NCBI GenBank assembly: GCA_021776655.1
Contig: JAJFFK010000023.1
Span: 1 to 64,000, forward strand
Source: Henriciella sp.
GTDB taxonomy: Bacteria; Pseudomonadota; Alphaproteobacteria; Caulobacterales; Hyphomonadaceae
DNA: 64,000 nucleotides
Reading direction: 5' to 3'
Within the stretch, counting starts at the first letter, position 1; each line of letters begins with the position of its first letter. Below are positions 7,453-15,549 of the stretch, one piece after another. A model generated the notes under the pieces. The model made no database searches and was not told the origin of the DNA. It was given only the letters and a program-made list of their open reading frames with translations. The position numbers were made by a program, and so were the translations under genes.

Positions 7453-8325
7453 TCAGACCCCGTCGATCGGTAGCTTATCCGGATTGCGCATCACATAGAG
7501 CCAGTTAATCTGGCCCATAGCATCGAGGCCCAGGGTCAGGATCATGTCAGTTTGGCCATCTATCCGGTGAATGATGGCGGGCTTTCGGTTGGCCATTCCA
7601 AACTCAATCGATCCGCCTGGTGGGTTGCCGAATTTTCGCCAAATCGAAGCGATCACCTGCACGATTTCCTGTGGGCCGACCAGAACTCGCCGCGCCGCAC
7701 GCGCTTTGGAGCCACCATCCGAGATAGCAATTGCTGTCGGCGCAAACAGTTTCATAGAGGCTTCGAAATCTTCGGCTGCCACGGCACTGAAAAATCGTGA
7801 AATCAAATCCCGCACTTGTTCAGGTGGCACGTCAAATCGCGGCCCGTTTTCCTGCAACCGCTTATGCGCCCGACTAACCATCTGGCGACACGCCGCCTGG
7901 CTTTTGCTCAGCGCCGCAGCGATCTCATCATACCCCGCATCAAAGGCTTCGCGCAGAATAAACGCCGCGCGTTCTTGCTCGCTCAAACGCTCCATCGCCC
8001 AGAGCAGGGCGAGTTCACATTCCTGGGCAAGCTCAAATCGGTCCTCAACCCCGGTGGATGTTTCCATCAGCGGTTCCGGCAACCATGGACCGACATAGGT
8101 TTCACGCTGTTTGCGGGCTGATTTCAGGGCGTCAATCGCGATATTGGTGGCCACCCGCCGTAGCCATGCCGCCGGATTGTCAAGATTGATATGGTCAGCC
8201 TTCATCCAACGCAGCCAGGTATCCTGTACAGCGTCCTCTGCCCCAGCCCGCTCTCCGAGCATACGATAGCAGAGCGCTGTTAATTTCGGGCGCTCGGCCT
8301 CAAACAGCGCTACAGGGTCTGTCAC
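7453..8325 (-). CDS. ECF41-family RNA polymerase sigma factor with SnoaL-like C-terminal domain
   Basis: The 290-aa protein joins ECF sigma regions 2 and 4 (region 2 with CYRMLGERAGAEDAVQDTWLRW near 19-40; region 4 with REAFDAGYDEIAAALSKSQAACRQMVSRAHKRL near 125-157) to a C-terminal domain of about 120 residues. The three ECF41 marker motifs are present: WLPEP in the linker, a DGGSK variant of DGGGK, and NPDKL near the C-terminus. In ECF41 factors this extension replaces a separate anti-sigma factor and tunes activity. The start overlaps the previous gene by 4 bp (translational coupling). The operon promoter carries the ECF41 target sequence, so the factor probably controls its own operon. 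Confidence 0.93.
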   Translation of the reverse strand: MTDPVALFEAERPKLTALCYRMLGERAGAEDAVQDTWLRWMKADHINLDNPAAWLRRVATNIAIDALKSARKQRETYVGPWLPEPLMETSTGVEDRFELAQECELALLWAMERLSEQERAAFILREAFDAGYDEIAAALSKSQAACRQMVSRAHKRLQENGPRFDVPPEQVRDLISRFFSAVAAEDFEASMKLFAPTAIAISDGGSKARAARRVLVGPQEIVQVIASIWRKFGNPPGGSIEFGMANRKPAIIHRIDGQTDMILTLGLDAMGQINWLYVMRNPDKLPIDGV

Positions 8326-8864
8326 GGCACCCGCCCAAGTACGATTGTCGTATCGCCTAACGTCAGACGGGAGCAGGCTGCACCATGCCCTAAACCGCGC
8401 TTGAAGATGGGATAGAACCGCCCAGATGCCGCTGCAAATGCTGCGGCTATCACCGCTTTGGAACCGTATTTTTGCTCAATTTCCGCGCGCAAATCGTCAG
8501 CCCCAAGATCACCGGAAATCGCCGCATCAGCATAGCGAAAGCCAAGTCCGACATCCCCGGCCTCTACCGCTCGACCTTCAGTGCACATTTGCAGCCTTGA
8601 TCGGTCAACCCCCGCCTCCATAGCCAGATCTACAACCAGCTGGGCGCAAGGACCGCAATCGCCGTCCAGGGTTGAGGCCAGAAGTGCGCCGCACCAAATT
8701 CCCTGCGCCGCCTTTGGCCCACGATATTGACTGATCAAAGGAAAAGCGAACAGACGTAGCCCCGCCGACGACGAGGCATCAATCACATCCTCCATATAGT
8801 CGATGTCATAATCATACTTCTTACCGAACGCGCGCGCGCCGCGCCGCAAAAACCAACGTATCAT
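8322..8864 (-). CDS. AhpD/carboxymuconolactone decarboxylase-like protein, ECF41 partner
   Basis: The 180-aa soluble, helix-rich product has a CGPCAQL motif near residue 71, matching the CxxC helix start of the AhpD/carboxymuconolactone decarboxylase superfamily, though the usual histidine three residues after the second cysteine is not seen. ECF41 sigma factors are generally encoded beside a carboxymuconolactone decarboxylase, oxidoreductase or epimerase, and this gene occupies that position, overlapping the sigma gene by 4 bp and the upstream membrane gene by 1-4 bp. It may be a peroxide- or quinone-linked redox protein. The family call rests on a short motif plus context and is moderately sure. 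Confidence 0.55.
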   Translation of the reverse strand: MIRWFLRRGARAFGKKYDYDIDYMEDVIDASSSAGLRLFAFPLISQYRGPKAAQGIWCGALLASTLDGDCGPCAQLVVDLAMEAGVDRSRLQMCTEGRAVEAGDVGLGFRYADAAISGDLGADDLRAEIEQKYGSKAVIAAAFAAASGRFYPIFKRGLGHGAACSRLTLGDTTIVLGRVP

Positions 8865-9247
8865 CAGCTTTTTGCCGCCAGCTTAATCCGGCGTGCGGCG
8901 ACCATGGCCATCCAAGCCGGTAGCTGAATTCCAAACAGGTTCACCAGTGCAACCTCGTCCACTGGTAGTCCGCGCCCAAACCAGATCCAGATGTGAAACG
9001 CGGCATGAAGGCAGGGCCATAGCGCGCCAAGCACCAAGGCCGTGCGATCTTGCTTTGCCGCCCCCCAGACCAATGCCCCACCACTGACCAGGAAGGCCAA
9101 TCCGGCATCACGAATGAAATGCAGATTGAACGGCCCCATCATCGCAACGCCAGGGGTCAAGTCGTAAAACGACTGCGGCGCCAGAAACATATAAATCGCG
9201 GTTAGGACGTACAAGCCGCCTATGGCATATAATATTGTTCGCATCAT
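8864..9247 (-). CDS. Four-helix membrane protein, first gene of the ECF41 operon
   Basis: A 127-aa protein with about four membrane helices (residues 3-22, 40-60, 66-88 and 100-118) and no recognised motif. The start at 9247 is chosen because GGAGAG lies five bases upstream, whereas the longer frame would start inside the promoter. Its stop overlaps the start of the AhpD-like gene. It is probably cotranscribed with that gene and the sigma factor, so a role in the same stress or redox response is inferred. Histidines and tryptophans in AAFHIWIWFGRG are notable. Confidence 0.75.
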   Translation of the reverse strand: MMRTILYAIGGLYVLTAIYMFLAPQSFYDLTPGVAMMGPFNLHFIRDAGLAFLVSGGALVWGAAKQDRTALVLGALWPCLHAAFHIWIWFGRGLPVDEVALVNLFGIQLPAWMAMVAARRIKLAAKS

Positions 9248-9273
9248 CAATTCTCTCCATGTCTCTAAATAAG

Positions 9274-9300
9274 GACGAGATAGCCCAGAGTTTTGTGACA
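9274..9300 (-). promoter_or_regulatory. ECF41-type promoter of the sigma-factor operon
   Basis: Read on the minus strand this is TGTCACA (9300-9294), a 16-base spacer, then CGTC (9277-9274). That is the published ECF41 consensus in sequence and spacing. Transcription would start about 20-25 bases before the ATG at 9247, leaving room for the GGAGAG ribosome site. It indicates autoregulation of the membrane protein / AhpD-like / ECF41 operon. Confidence 0.8.
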
Positions 9301-9396
9301 AGGCCGCGGACCATTGCGCTCAAGTCAATTTCACAGCCATACATTCACTTCAGAAAAGTGATAGCCTGGCCTTGCGCGCAACAACCAGAACCTGGG

Positions 9397-9795
9397 TTAT
9401 TTGCCGCTCGTTTTAGCAACTAGGTCAGAAATTTTCTGAGGCAAGGTGTCACCCAGAGCCGGCTTTTCAATCACATCGCTAAAGCCGGCCTCAATAGCTC
9501 TTGCTCTCAGCGTGTTTGAAAACAGCCCGGTCACCAGTAAAGCCGGCACCGCTAGTCCAGACTGGCGCAGCCGCTTAAGCAAGACCAAGCCATCCACGTC
9601 CGGCATCTTGTAATCAATCAGCAAACAATCAGCGTCCGGTAGCGTGCGGCGGTTCAACAACTCGGTGCCTGTACGGAACACTTGAACCGAAAATCCGCGC
9701 GCGCGTAAAAGCAGGGCCATAGAGCGTCGAACATTCTCATCGTCTTCGACCAGTACGATCTTAGCACGCTGTGCAGACGAGACCTGAGGGAACAT
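9397..9795 (-). CDS. Stand-alone response-regulator receiver domain
   Basis: A 132-aa CheY-like receiver with no output domain. Acidic pocket EDD near residues 17-19, phospho-acceptor aspartate in LLIDYKMPDVDG near 60, the conserved threonine in LLVTG near 88 and lysine in IEKPALG near 111. It lies 34 bp after fixJ on the same strand and most resembles FixJ-type receivers. Single-domain receivers in fix clusters (as with FixT-like or FixJ-like proteins) can act as phosphate sinks or inhibitors of FixL; that role is inferred here. Confidence 0.88.
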   Translation of the reverse strand: MFPQVSSAQRAKIVLVEDDENVRRSMALLLRARGFSVQVFRTGTELLNRRTLPDADCLLIDYKMPDVDGLVLLKRLRQSGLAVPALLVTGLFSNTLRARAIEAGFSDVIEKPALGDTLPQKISDLVAKTSGK

Positions 9796-9829
9796 CAGGA
9801 AACGCTAAACTGCATACAAAACCCGGTCT

Positions 9830-10468
9830 TTAAGTAGTGCTACCTACGCTATCGCCAAAGCCAACCCCGGCGACAAACGCAATCTTCAGCGCTGCAGACA
9901 GGCTGCTAGCGGAGAGCTTCTCCATCAAGTTCGCTCGGTGAATTTCAACGGTCCGCGCGGAAATCGATAGATCGTTCGCAATTTCCTTATTCGTCAAACC
10001 GTCAACCAGGCGCGCTAATACTTCGCTCTCTCTTGGGGTCAGGCGCGCCAAGCTCGCTTCGGCCTCGCGCTTACGGCTGGATTGGGATTGACGGTCGTCG
10101 ACACCGGAAAAAGCTGCATTGATCGACGCCAGCAAGGCTTGTTTTTCGTAAGGCTTCTGGACAAAATCTACGGCGCCCGCCTTCATCGCCTTGACCGCAA
10201 CAGAGACATCGCCATGCCCGGTCAGAATGATGATCGGCATATCAACATGCATCTCATTCAACACGGCCTGAACTTCCAACCCATCCATTTGCGGCATCCG
10301 GACATCGAGCAGAATACAGCCATGATCATCGGCGCTGATCTGTTCAATAAAGACCGTACCGCTTTCATAGGTCTTCACCACAAACCCTTCATGGCGCAGC
10401 ATGAAGCTTGCCGAGTGGCGGATCGCTTCGTCGTCATCGACAAGATGTAAAACACGATTATCGGTCAT
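9830..10468 (-). CDS. fixJ: FixJ-type response regulator
   Basis: A 212-aa two-domain regulator. The receiver has DDD at residues 11-13, phospho-aspartate in ILLDVRMPQMDG near 55 and LTGHGDVSVAVKAMKAGAVDFVQKPYE, a hallmark of the FixJ/TtrR group. The LuxR-type helix-turn-helix follows (LTPRESEVLARLVDGLTNKEIANDLSISARTVEIHRANLMEKL, near 143-185). FixJ phosphorylated by FixL switches on fixK and microaerobic genes such as ccoNOQP. Its start overlaps the 3' end of the fixL-like gene by 11 bp. The neighbouring cbb3 cluster is the expected regulon, but no FixK gene is in the window. Confidence 0.9.
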   Translation of the reverse strand: MTDNRVLHLVDDDEAIRHSASFMLRHEGFVVKTYESGTVFIEQISADDHGCILLDVRMPQMDGLEVQAVLNEMHVDMPIIILTGHGDVSVAVKAMKAGAVDFVQKPYEKQALLASINAAFSGVDDRQSQSSRKREAEASLARLTPRESEVLARLVDGLTNKEIANDLSISARTVEIHRANLMEKLSASSLSAALKIAFVAGVGFGDSVGSTT

Positions 10469-11591
10469 TTTTCCCTTCGCGGTCAGTCGCCTTCAATGTG
10501 AAACAGAAACATGCCCCACCCTGGGTCGCAGGTTCAGCCCATATATGCCCGCCATGGCCCTCTATTATCGTCTGACAAATAGACAGACCCAAACCCATAC
10601 CAGACGGCTTGGAGCTGTTAAAGGTCTGGAATGGTGCGTCATACTCACCGTCGCTCAAACCTGGCCCGTTATCGCACACTTCAACAATGACAAAGCCTTC
10701 ATCACCGACGCGCGCATTTATGCTGATCTGTGGATTGGGTGTGTTTGCCATTGCTTCCAGAGCGTTTTTTACCAGGTTGATCAAAACCTGCCTGATTTGC
10801 ACGCGATCAGCGAGAACCATTGGCAGATCAGCGGCCGTCTGTACGCTGATCTTTGGCCTGGGCCCCGCAATCCCGATCTTGGCAAGTGAGGCCGCATCAC
10901 CGATCAGCGGTGCCAGATCTGTCGGCTGCGTCTCGATCTTGCCGCTTGAAACGTAGTCACGCAAACGCCGGATGATCTGACCGGCACGAATAGATTGGGC
11001 TGAGGCTTGGTCCAGGGCATCTCGAACCACCGCGAGAGTCTCCGGATCAGGCGAGCTTAACAGGTCACGCGCCGCCTCAAGATAGTTGGCGACAGCGGTT
11101 AGCGGCTGGTTCAGCTCGTGCGCCATCGCCGCTGCCATGGTTCCAATTGCGCTCAATCGAGAAAAGCTGGTCAATTCAGCCTGCATTTCTTTGATCCGGT
11201 GTTCTGCGGCCTGTTGTGCGCTGACATCGCGAATATAGCCAGTGAACAAGCACTCCGAACCGATCTTGGCCTCGCCGATTTTCAGATCAACCGGAATGAT
11301 GTCGCCACTTGCCAAGCGCGCATGTACCACCCGGCCAAAGCCCATGATCTGTCCCTCGCCGGTGTCCAGATAGTTGCTGACATATTGATGATGATGGTCC
11401 TGGTCGGCCGCCGACATCAGCATTTCAACATTCTTGCCAATCACGTCCTCAGCTGAGTACCCGAACAGGTCTTCTGCAGCCGCGCTGAACGCAACGATCT
11501 TGCTCTGCTTATTCATCACAATCATCGCATCTGGAACAGATGCCAGTATCGATTGCAACAGGGTGCGCAACGATAGATCATCATTCATCAT
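10458..11591 (-). CDS. fixL: FixL-like heme-PAS oxygen-sensor histidine kinase
   Basis: A 377-aa soluble kinase (from the ATG at 11591, which follows GAGAGG). A PAS domain covers about residues 10-125, followed by a HisKA domain with the FixL-type H-box AAAMAHELNQPLTAVANYLE and an HATPase domain with N box LINLVKNALEAM and DNGPGLSDG. Within PAS, histidine 67 and arginine 87 have the same 20-residue spacing as the heme ligand His200 and Arg220 of Bradyrhizobium FixL, and the flanking YVSNYLDTGE and ECLFTGYIRDVS match FixL heme domains. It should therefore bind heme and be inhibited by oxygen. No membrane helices are present, unlike Sinorhizobium FixL. Confidence 0.9.
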   Translation of the reverse strand: MMNDDLSLRTLLQSILASVPDAMIVMNKQSKIVAFSAAAEDLFGYSAEDVIGKNVEMLMSAADQDHHHQYVSNYLDTGEGQIMGFGRVVHARLASGDIIPVDLKIGEAKIGSECLFTGYIRDVSAQQAAEHRIKEMQAELTSFSRLSAIGTMAAAMAHELNQPLTAVANYLEAARDLLSSPDPETLAVVRDALDQASAQSIRAGQIIRRLRDYVSSGKIETQPTDLAPLIGDAASLAKIGIAGPRPKISVQTAADLPMVLADRVQIRQVLINLVKNALEAMANTPNPQISINARVGDEGFVIVEVCDNGPGLSDGEYDAPFQTFNSSKPSGMGLGLSICQTIIEGHGGHIWAEPATQGGACFCFTLKATDREGKNDR

Positions 11592-11619
11592 AGGCAGCCT
11601 CTCAGGCCAACTCAGTCCG

Positions 11620-11877
11620 TCAGGTCGCCGCGCTCCAGCCACTGTCTGCGCGTTTCGTGAACAGTTCGATCGCCAGGATAATCAACCCGCCAATTGCCAG
11701 ATAGCAGCCCCAACAATGAGCTTGCTGCCAAACTGGCAGATCAAGCCGAATGGTGAAATTCTGTCCCAAGCATCCCGGAACCGAGAGGGTCGCCATGGCA
11801 TTGCCATGCATCCAAGCTTTCCCAGCCCCGACCAGAACGACCATCGCAATGAAAAACAGTCGAAGTTTCCGGTGCAT
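11620..11877 (-). CDS. Small membrane protein upstream of fixL
   Basis: An 85-aa product with an N-terminal hydrophobic helix (LRLFFIAMVVLVGAGKAW) and a second near residues 60-75 (YLAIGGLIILAIEL). Between them lies a CLGQNF...QQAHCWGCY stretch with three cysteines and a histidine, suggestive of metal or heme contact or a disulphide in the periplasm. The start at 11877 is chosen because AGGAGG precedes that ATG by five bases. It lies 28 bp before fixL on the same strand and is probably the first gene of the fix operon. I do not recognise a family. Confidence 0.65.
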   Translation of the reverse strand: MHRKLRLFFIAMVVLVGAGKAWMHGNAMATLSVPGCLGQNFTIRLDLPVWQQAHCWGCYLAIGGLIILAIELFTKRADSGWSAAT

Positions 11878-11946
11878 AGCCACCTCCTGATCTGACTTCG
11901 ATTATCTATCGGATGCGGCTAGCCCGCACATAGGTAGTTTCCCTTA

Positions 11947-11989
11947 TTCAGCCTGAATTTGACGCTCAGTAAGTAACGCACAGGCTGAA
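11947..11989. promoter_or_regulatory. Inverted repeat in the ccoN / fix-operon divergent promoter region
   Basis: TTCAGCCTG (11947-11955) and CAGGCTGAA (11981-11989) are a perfect 9-bp inverted pair with a 25-bp loop, 42 bp before ccoN. Inside the loop TTGACGCTCAGTAA is only a weak match to the FNR/FixK box TTGAT-N4-ATCAA. The pair could be an operator for either divergent operon or an mRNA leader hairpin. Confidence 0.35.
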
Positions 11990-12030
11990 GCGCGCGCCTG
12001 ATCTGGGCGCTAGTAAAGGGTGCCCAAAAC

Positions 12031-13710
12031 ATGACCCAGGCGATCGGTAATTTCAGACGAGCCAATGCCAGTCTTTTTGCGGTCGGGGCTTTGCTGGCAG
12101 TGTTCCTGCTGCTCGCGGTCCTGATGGCTGCAAATGCTAAAGACCCGGGCATGACAATTCAGGCTTGGACCTTCGTGGCCCTGGCCGGAACGTTTCTAGT
12201 TGGGATGTGCATGTGGGCGGGCAATCCCCCAGAGAATGATCCGTTCGATGATACCGAGTATGAAGACGGCATCATCAAATGGGGTGTCTTTGCCTCAATG
12301 TTTTGGGGGCTCGTCGGCATGTTGGTCGGTGTGGTTATTGCCTTGCAGCTGACCTGGCCGAACCTGTTCTATTTCCCTGAACTGGGCTGGACCAATTTTG
12401 GCCGTTTACGACCGCTTCACACATCCGCTGTGATTTTCGCGTTTGGCGGCAATGTTCTGATCGCCACGAGTTTCTACGTGGTTCAGCGCACATGCCGGGC
12501 CCGTCTAGCGGGCGGCATGTGGCCATGGTTCGTGTTTTGGGGCTACCAGATATTCATCGTTCTGGCGGCCACCGGCTACCTGCTCGGCGTCACCCAATCG
12601 AAAGAGTATGCTGAGCCGGAATGGTATACTGATCTCTGGCTAACCCTGGTCTGGGTGACGTATCTTCTGGTCTTCCTGGCAACGCTATGGAAGCGAAAAG
12701 AGCCGCATATTTACGTCGCCAACTGGTTTTATCTGTCCTTCATTGTGACGATTGCGATGCTGCATATCGTCAATAATCTATCGATTCCAGTGGATCTGGC
12801 TGGCACAAAAAGCGTGCAAGTCTTTTCCGGCGTTCAGGATGCGCTGACCCAATGGTGGTATGGCCATAATGCGGTCGGCTTCTTTTTGACCACCGGGTTT
12901 CTGGCGATCATGTATTATTTCATCCCGAAACGAGTGAATCGTCCGGTCTATTCCTACCGCCTATCAATTGTACATTTCTGGTCGCTGATCTTTATCTATA
13001 TTTGGGCCGGCCCTCACCACCTGCATTATACCGCACTGCCACAATGGGCACAGACGCTCGGCATGGCCTTTTCGATCATGCTATGGATGCCAAGTTGGGG
13101 CGGGATGATTAATGGTGTGATGACGCTCTCAGGCGCTTGGGACAAGCTGCGTACGGACCCGGTTGTACGAATGATGGTTGTTTCATTGGCGTTTTACGGC
13201 ATGGCGACCTTTGAAGGTCCACTGATGAGTGTTCGCGCTGTCAACGCCCTGTCGCACTATACTGAATGGGGTATTGGGCACGTCCATTCCGGGGCGCTCG
13301 GCTGGGTTGGATATATCTCATTTGGAGCCCTGTATTGCTTGACACCGTGGCTCTGGAAACGGCGCGGCCTATACTCGACCAAATTGGTTGAATGGCATTT
13401 CTGGATTTCGACGATTGGGATTATTTTCTACATCGTCTCAATGTGGTTTGCTGGTGTTTTGGAAGGCCTGATGTGGCGTGCTTATAATGAGTTTGGCTTC
13501 CTGGAATATAGCTTCGTCGAAACAGTCGAGGCCAAGCATATCAGCTACATCATCCGCGCCCTTGGCGGCCTACTTTACTTTAGCGGCGCTGGGGTCATGG
13601 CCTATAATCTGGTGCGTACAGCGCTCGGACATGGTGAAGCCAGCGCGGCTGAAGCCACAAAGCCGGACGTGACATCAGACAGCGAACCATCGCTGCAACC
13701 GGCCGAATAG
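12031..13710 (+). CDS. ccoN: cbb3-type cytochrome c oxidase subunit I
   Basis: CcoN is the catalytic subunit of the high-affinity cbb3 oxidase and holds the low-spin heme b and the heme b3-CuB oxygen-reduction site. The 559-aa product has 12 or more membrane helices. Histidine ligands are seen in [15 protein letters not shown] (heme b), [10 protein letters not shown] (CuB, with the nearby tyrosine-type crosslink region), the AGPHHLHY pair (CuB) and [12 protein letters not shown] (hemes). The N-terminus carries an additional hydrophobic segment before the core, and the C-terminal 25 residues are an unconserved tail. It begins the ccoNOQP-GHIS run. Confidence 0.97.
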   Translation: MTQAIGNFRRANASLFAVGALLAVFLLLAVLMAANAKDPGMTIQAWTFVALAGTFLVGMCMWAGNPPENDPFDDTEYEDGIIKWGVFASMFWGLVGMLVGVVIALQLTWPNLFYFPELGWTNFGRLRPLHTSAVIFAFGGNVLIATSFYVVQRTCRARLAGGMWPWFVFWGYQIFIVLAATGYLLGVTQSKEYAEPEWYTDLWLTLVWVTYLLVFLATLWKRKEPHIYVANWFYLSFIVTIAMLHIVNNLSIPVDLAGTKSVQVFSGVQDALTQWWYGHNAVGFFLTTGFLAIMYYFIPKRVNRPVYSYRLSIVHFWSLIFIYIWAGPHHLHYTALPQWAQTLGMAFSIMLWMPSWGGMINGVMTLSGAWDKLRTDPVVRMMVVSLAFYGMATFEGPLMSVRAVNALSHYTEWGIGHVHSGALGWVGYISFGALYCLTPWLWKRRGLYSTKLVEWHFWISTIGIIFYIVSMWFAGVLEGLMWRAYNEFGFLEYSFVETVEAKHISYIIRALGGLLYFSGAGVMAYNLVRTALGHGEASAAEATKPDVTSDSEPSLQPAE

Positions 13711-13722
13711 GAGAATTGAGCG

Positions 13723-14490
13723 ATGGAAATTCTCGATAAACACGGCGTAATGGAGCGCCATTCGCTGCTCCTCACGGTCGGCATCCTGATCGTCGTTTCA
13801 ATCGGCGGGATCATTCAACTTGCGCCGCTTTTCTATATGGAAAACACCATTGAGAAAGTTGATGGCATGCGCCCCTACACGCCACTAGAGCTAACCGGCC
13901 GCGATATTTATGTGCGTGAAGGCTGCTATGTTTGCCATTCGCAAATGGTCCGCCCATTGCGTGATGAGGTCGAGCGCTACGGGCATTATTCTCTGGCCGC
14001 TGAGAGCATGTATGATCACCCCTTCCAGTGGGGGTCGAAACGCACCGGACCTGACTTGGCGCGTGTTGGCGGGAAGTATTCAGCTGAATGGCAGGTCGAT
14101 CACTTGAAAGATCCGCGCGCGCTCGTGCCTGAATCTGTGATGCCGCCATATGCTTTCTTGGCCAAACGAAAATTGCGGTTTGCCAATATAGAAAACCGCT
14201 TGAAAACCGAGCGTATTGTAGGTGTCCCTTACACTGACGAGATGATTGCTGGCGCGCGCGAACACCTGATTGCACAAGTTGATCCCGAAGCTGATTTTGA
14301 TGCCCAGGATGACCTGATTGCACTCTACGAAACAGCAGCAGGTCGCCAGGGCACTGTCGAAATTCGCGATTATGATGGTGACCCCGACACGATCACAGAA
14401 ATGGATGCATTGGTTGCCTACCTTCATATGACCGGCACGCTGGTCGATTTTTCCACTTACGAAGCTGAAGATCTCAGCAATCGCCGTTAG
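13723..14490 (+). CDS. ccoO: cbb3-type cytochrome c oxidase subunit II (monoheme)
   Basis: A 255-aa membrane-anchored cytochrome c. One N-terminal helix ([23 protein letters not shown]) is followed by the c-type heme site CYVCH near residue 67 in the family context [26 protein letters not shown], and by a distal methionine candidate in [11 protein letters not shown]. CcoO passes electrons from CcoP to CcoN. AGGAGAATTGAGCG precedes the ATG and the gene starts 12 bp after ccoN. The middle insertion around residues 150-215 is typical of this subunit. Confidence 0.97.
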   Translation: MEILDKHGVMERHSLLLTVGILIVVSIGGIIQLAPLFYMENTIEKVDGMRPYTPLELTGRDIYVREGCYVCHSQMVRPLRDEVERYGHYSLAAESMYDHPFQWGSKRTGPDLARVGGKYSAEWQVDHLKDPRALVPESVMPPYAFLAKRKLRFANIENRLKTERIVGVPYTDEMIAGAREHLIAQVDPEADFDAQDDLIALYETAAGRQGTVEIRDYDGDPDTITEMDALVAYLHMTGTLVDFSTYEAEDLSNRR

Positions 14491-14501
14491 GAGGGCGCCA
14501 C

Positions 14502-14663
14502 ATGTATGAAGCCCTATCCAGTTTCGCCCAGACCGGTGGCCTGATCTATTTCGTGGTCATGTTTGGCGTCGCTCTGACCTACGCCTTGTGGCCGCGCAAC
14601 CAGGAAACTTTTGACAAGGCAGCCCGGCTACCGCTTTCAGATGGAGGCCCTGGCGATGAGTGA
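14502..14663 (+). CDS. ccoQ: cbb3-type oxidase small subunit CcoQ
   Basis: A 53-aa protein read directly from the sequence between ccoO and ccoP: MYEALSSFAQTGGLIYFVVM, then a continuing membrane helix (FGVALTYALWP), then a polar tail RNQETFDKAARLPL. This is the pattern of CcoQ (one helix and the ALWPxN-x-FD-x-AA motif). CcoQ stabilises the CcoNO-CcoP interaction. GGAGGGCGCC lies just before the ATG. The end overlaps the ccoP start by 8 bp. Confidence 0.92.
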   Translation: MYEALSSFAQTGGLIYFVVMFGVALTYALWPRNQETFDKAARLPLSDGGPGDE

Positions 14664-15540
14664 CCCGTCAGAGGATATTGACGCACATAGCGGGGTTGAA
14701 ACCACCGGGCATTCCTGGGACGGGATCAAGGAATTGAACAACCCGCTGCCGCGATGGTGGCTGATCTCTTGGTACATTTCGATTGTCTGGGCCATCGGTT
14801 ACATGATCGTGATGCCAGCCATTCCGGCCTTGCCCGGCATGGGCACCAATACGCTCGGCGTGTGGGGGCAGTCTGATCGAACGAATGTCGCCACTGCTGT
14901 GACCGAGTTGAAAACGGAACGGCAAGCAAGTTCCATCACATTGCTTGATGCATCACTGGAAGAGATTGAAAGCGATCGTGAATTGCAGCAATTCGCACTG
15001 GCAATGGGTGAGAGCCTGTTCGGAGACAATTGCGCCACCTGCCACGGCGCGGGTGGGCGCGGGGCCAAGGGGTATCCGATTTTGGCTGATGATATCTGGC
15101 TGTGGGATGGTACGCTCGATGGTATCGAGACAACCCTGCGCTATGGCATTCGCCATGACAGCAATGATCAGACAAGGTTTTCTATGATGCCCCGATTTGG
15201 ACGCGACGGAATTTTGACATCTTCACAAGTCGACGATCTTGCCGAATATGTTCTGAACTTTTCCGACCGCTCTCACGATCATGCAGCGGTGACCCGCGCC
15301 GCGCCGATCTGGCAAGCTCAATGTGCCAGCTGCCACGGCGAGATCGGCACAGGGGACCGCTCTGTTGGGGCCCCAAATCTCACCGATGCAGAATGGTTAT
15401 ATGGCAGCGAGCCTCGGGATATTCGCGAGACGATTTACAATGCGCGCAATTCGCATATGCCCGCCTGGGAGGGCCGACTTGACGATGCCTCAATCAAGGC
15501 GCTGGCTGTCTATGTCCACACGCTGGGCGGGGGTGAATAG
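14656..15540 (+). CDS. ccoP: cbb3-type cytochrome c oxidase subunit III (diheme)
   Basis: A 294-aa diheme cytochrome c anchored by the helix in LPRWWLISWYISIVWAIGYM (near residues 32-52). Heme sites are CATCHG near 126 and CASCHG near 221, each followed by a methionine ligand candidate (MMPRFG and HMPAWEG). CcoP receives electrons from soluble cytochrome c and delivers them to CcoO. The start at 14656 was preferred over a codon 45 bases upstream because MSDPSEDIDAHSGVETTGH has the family N-terminus and GGAGG lies eight bases before it. Confidence 0.96.
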   Translation: MSDPSEDIDAHSGVETTGHSWDGIKELNNPLPRWWLISWYISIVWAIGYMIVMPAIPALPGMGTNTLGVWGQSDRTNVATAVTELKTERQASSITLLDASLEEIESDRELQQFALAMGESLFGDNCATCHGAGGRGAKGYPILADDIWLWDGTLDGIETTLRYGIRHDSNDQTRFSMMPRFGRDGILTSSQVDDLAEYVLNFSDRSHDHAAVTRAAPIWQAQCASCHGEIGTGDRSVGAPNLTDAEWLYGSEPRDIRETIYNARNSHMPAWEGRLDDASIKALAVYVHTLGGGE

Positions 15541-15549
15541 GAGTATCGC

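Noticed and set aside
11958-11971. TTGACGCTCAGTAA as a possible FNR/FixK box before ccoN
   Set aside because: Only one half-site is close to TTGAT and the other is far from ATCAA; too weak to annotate.
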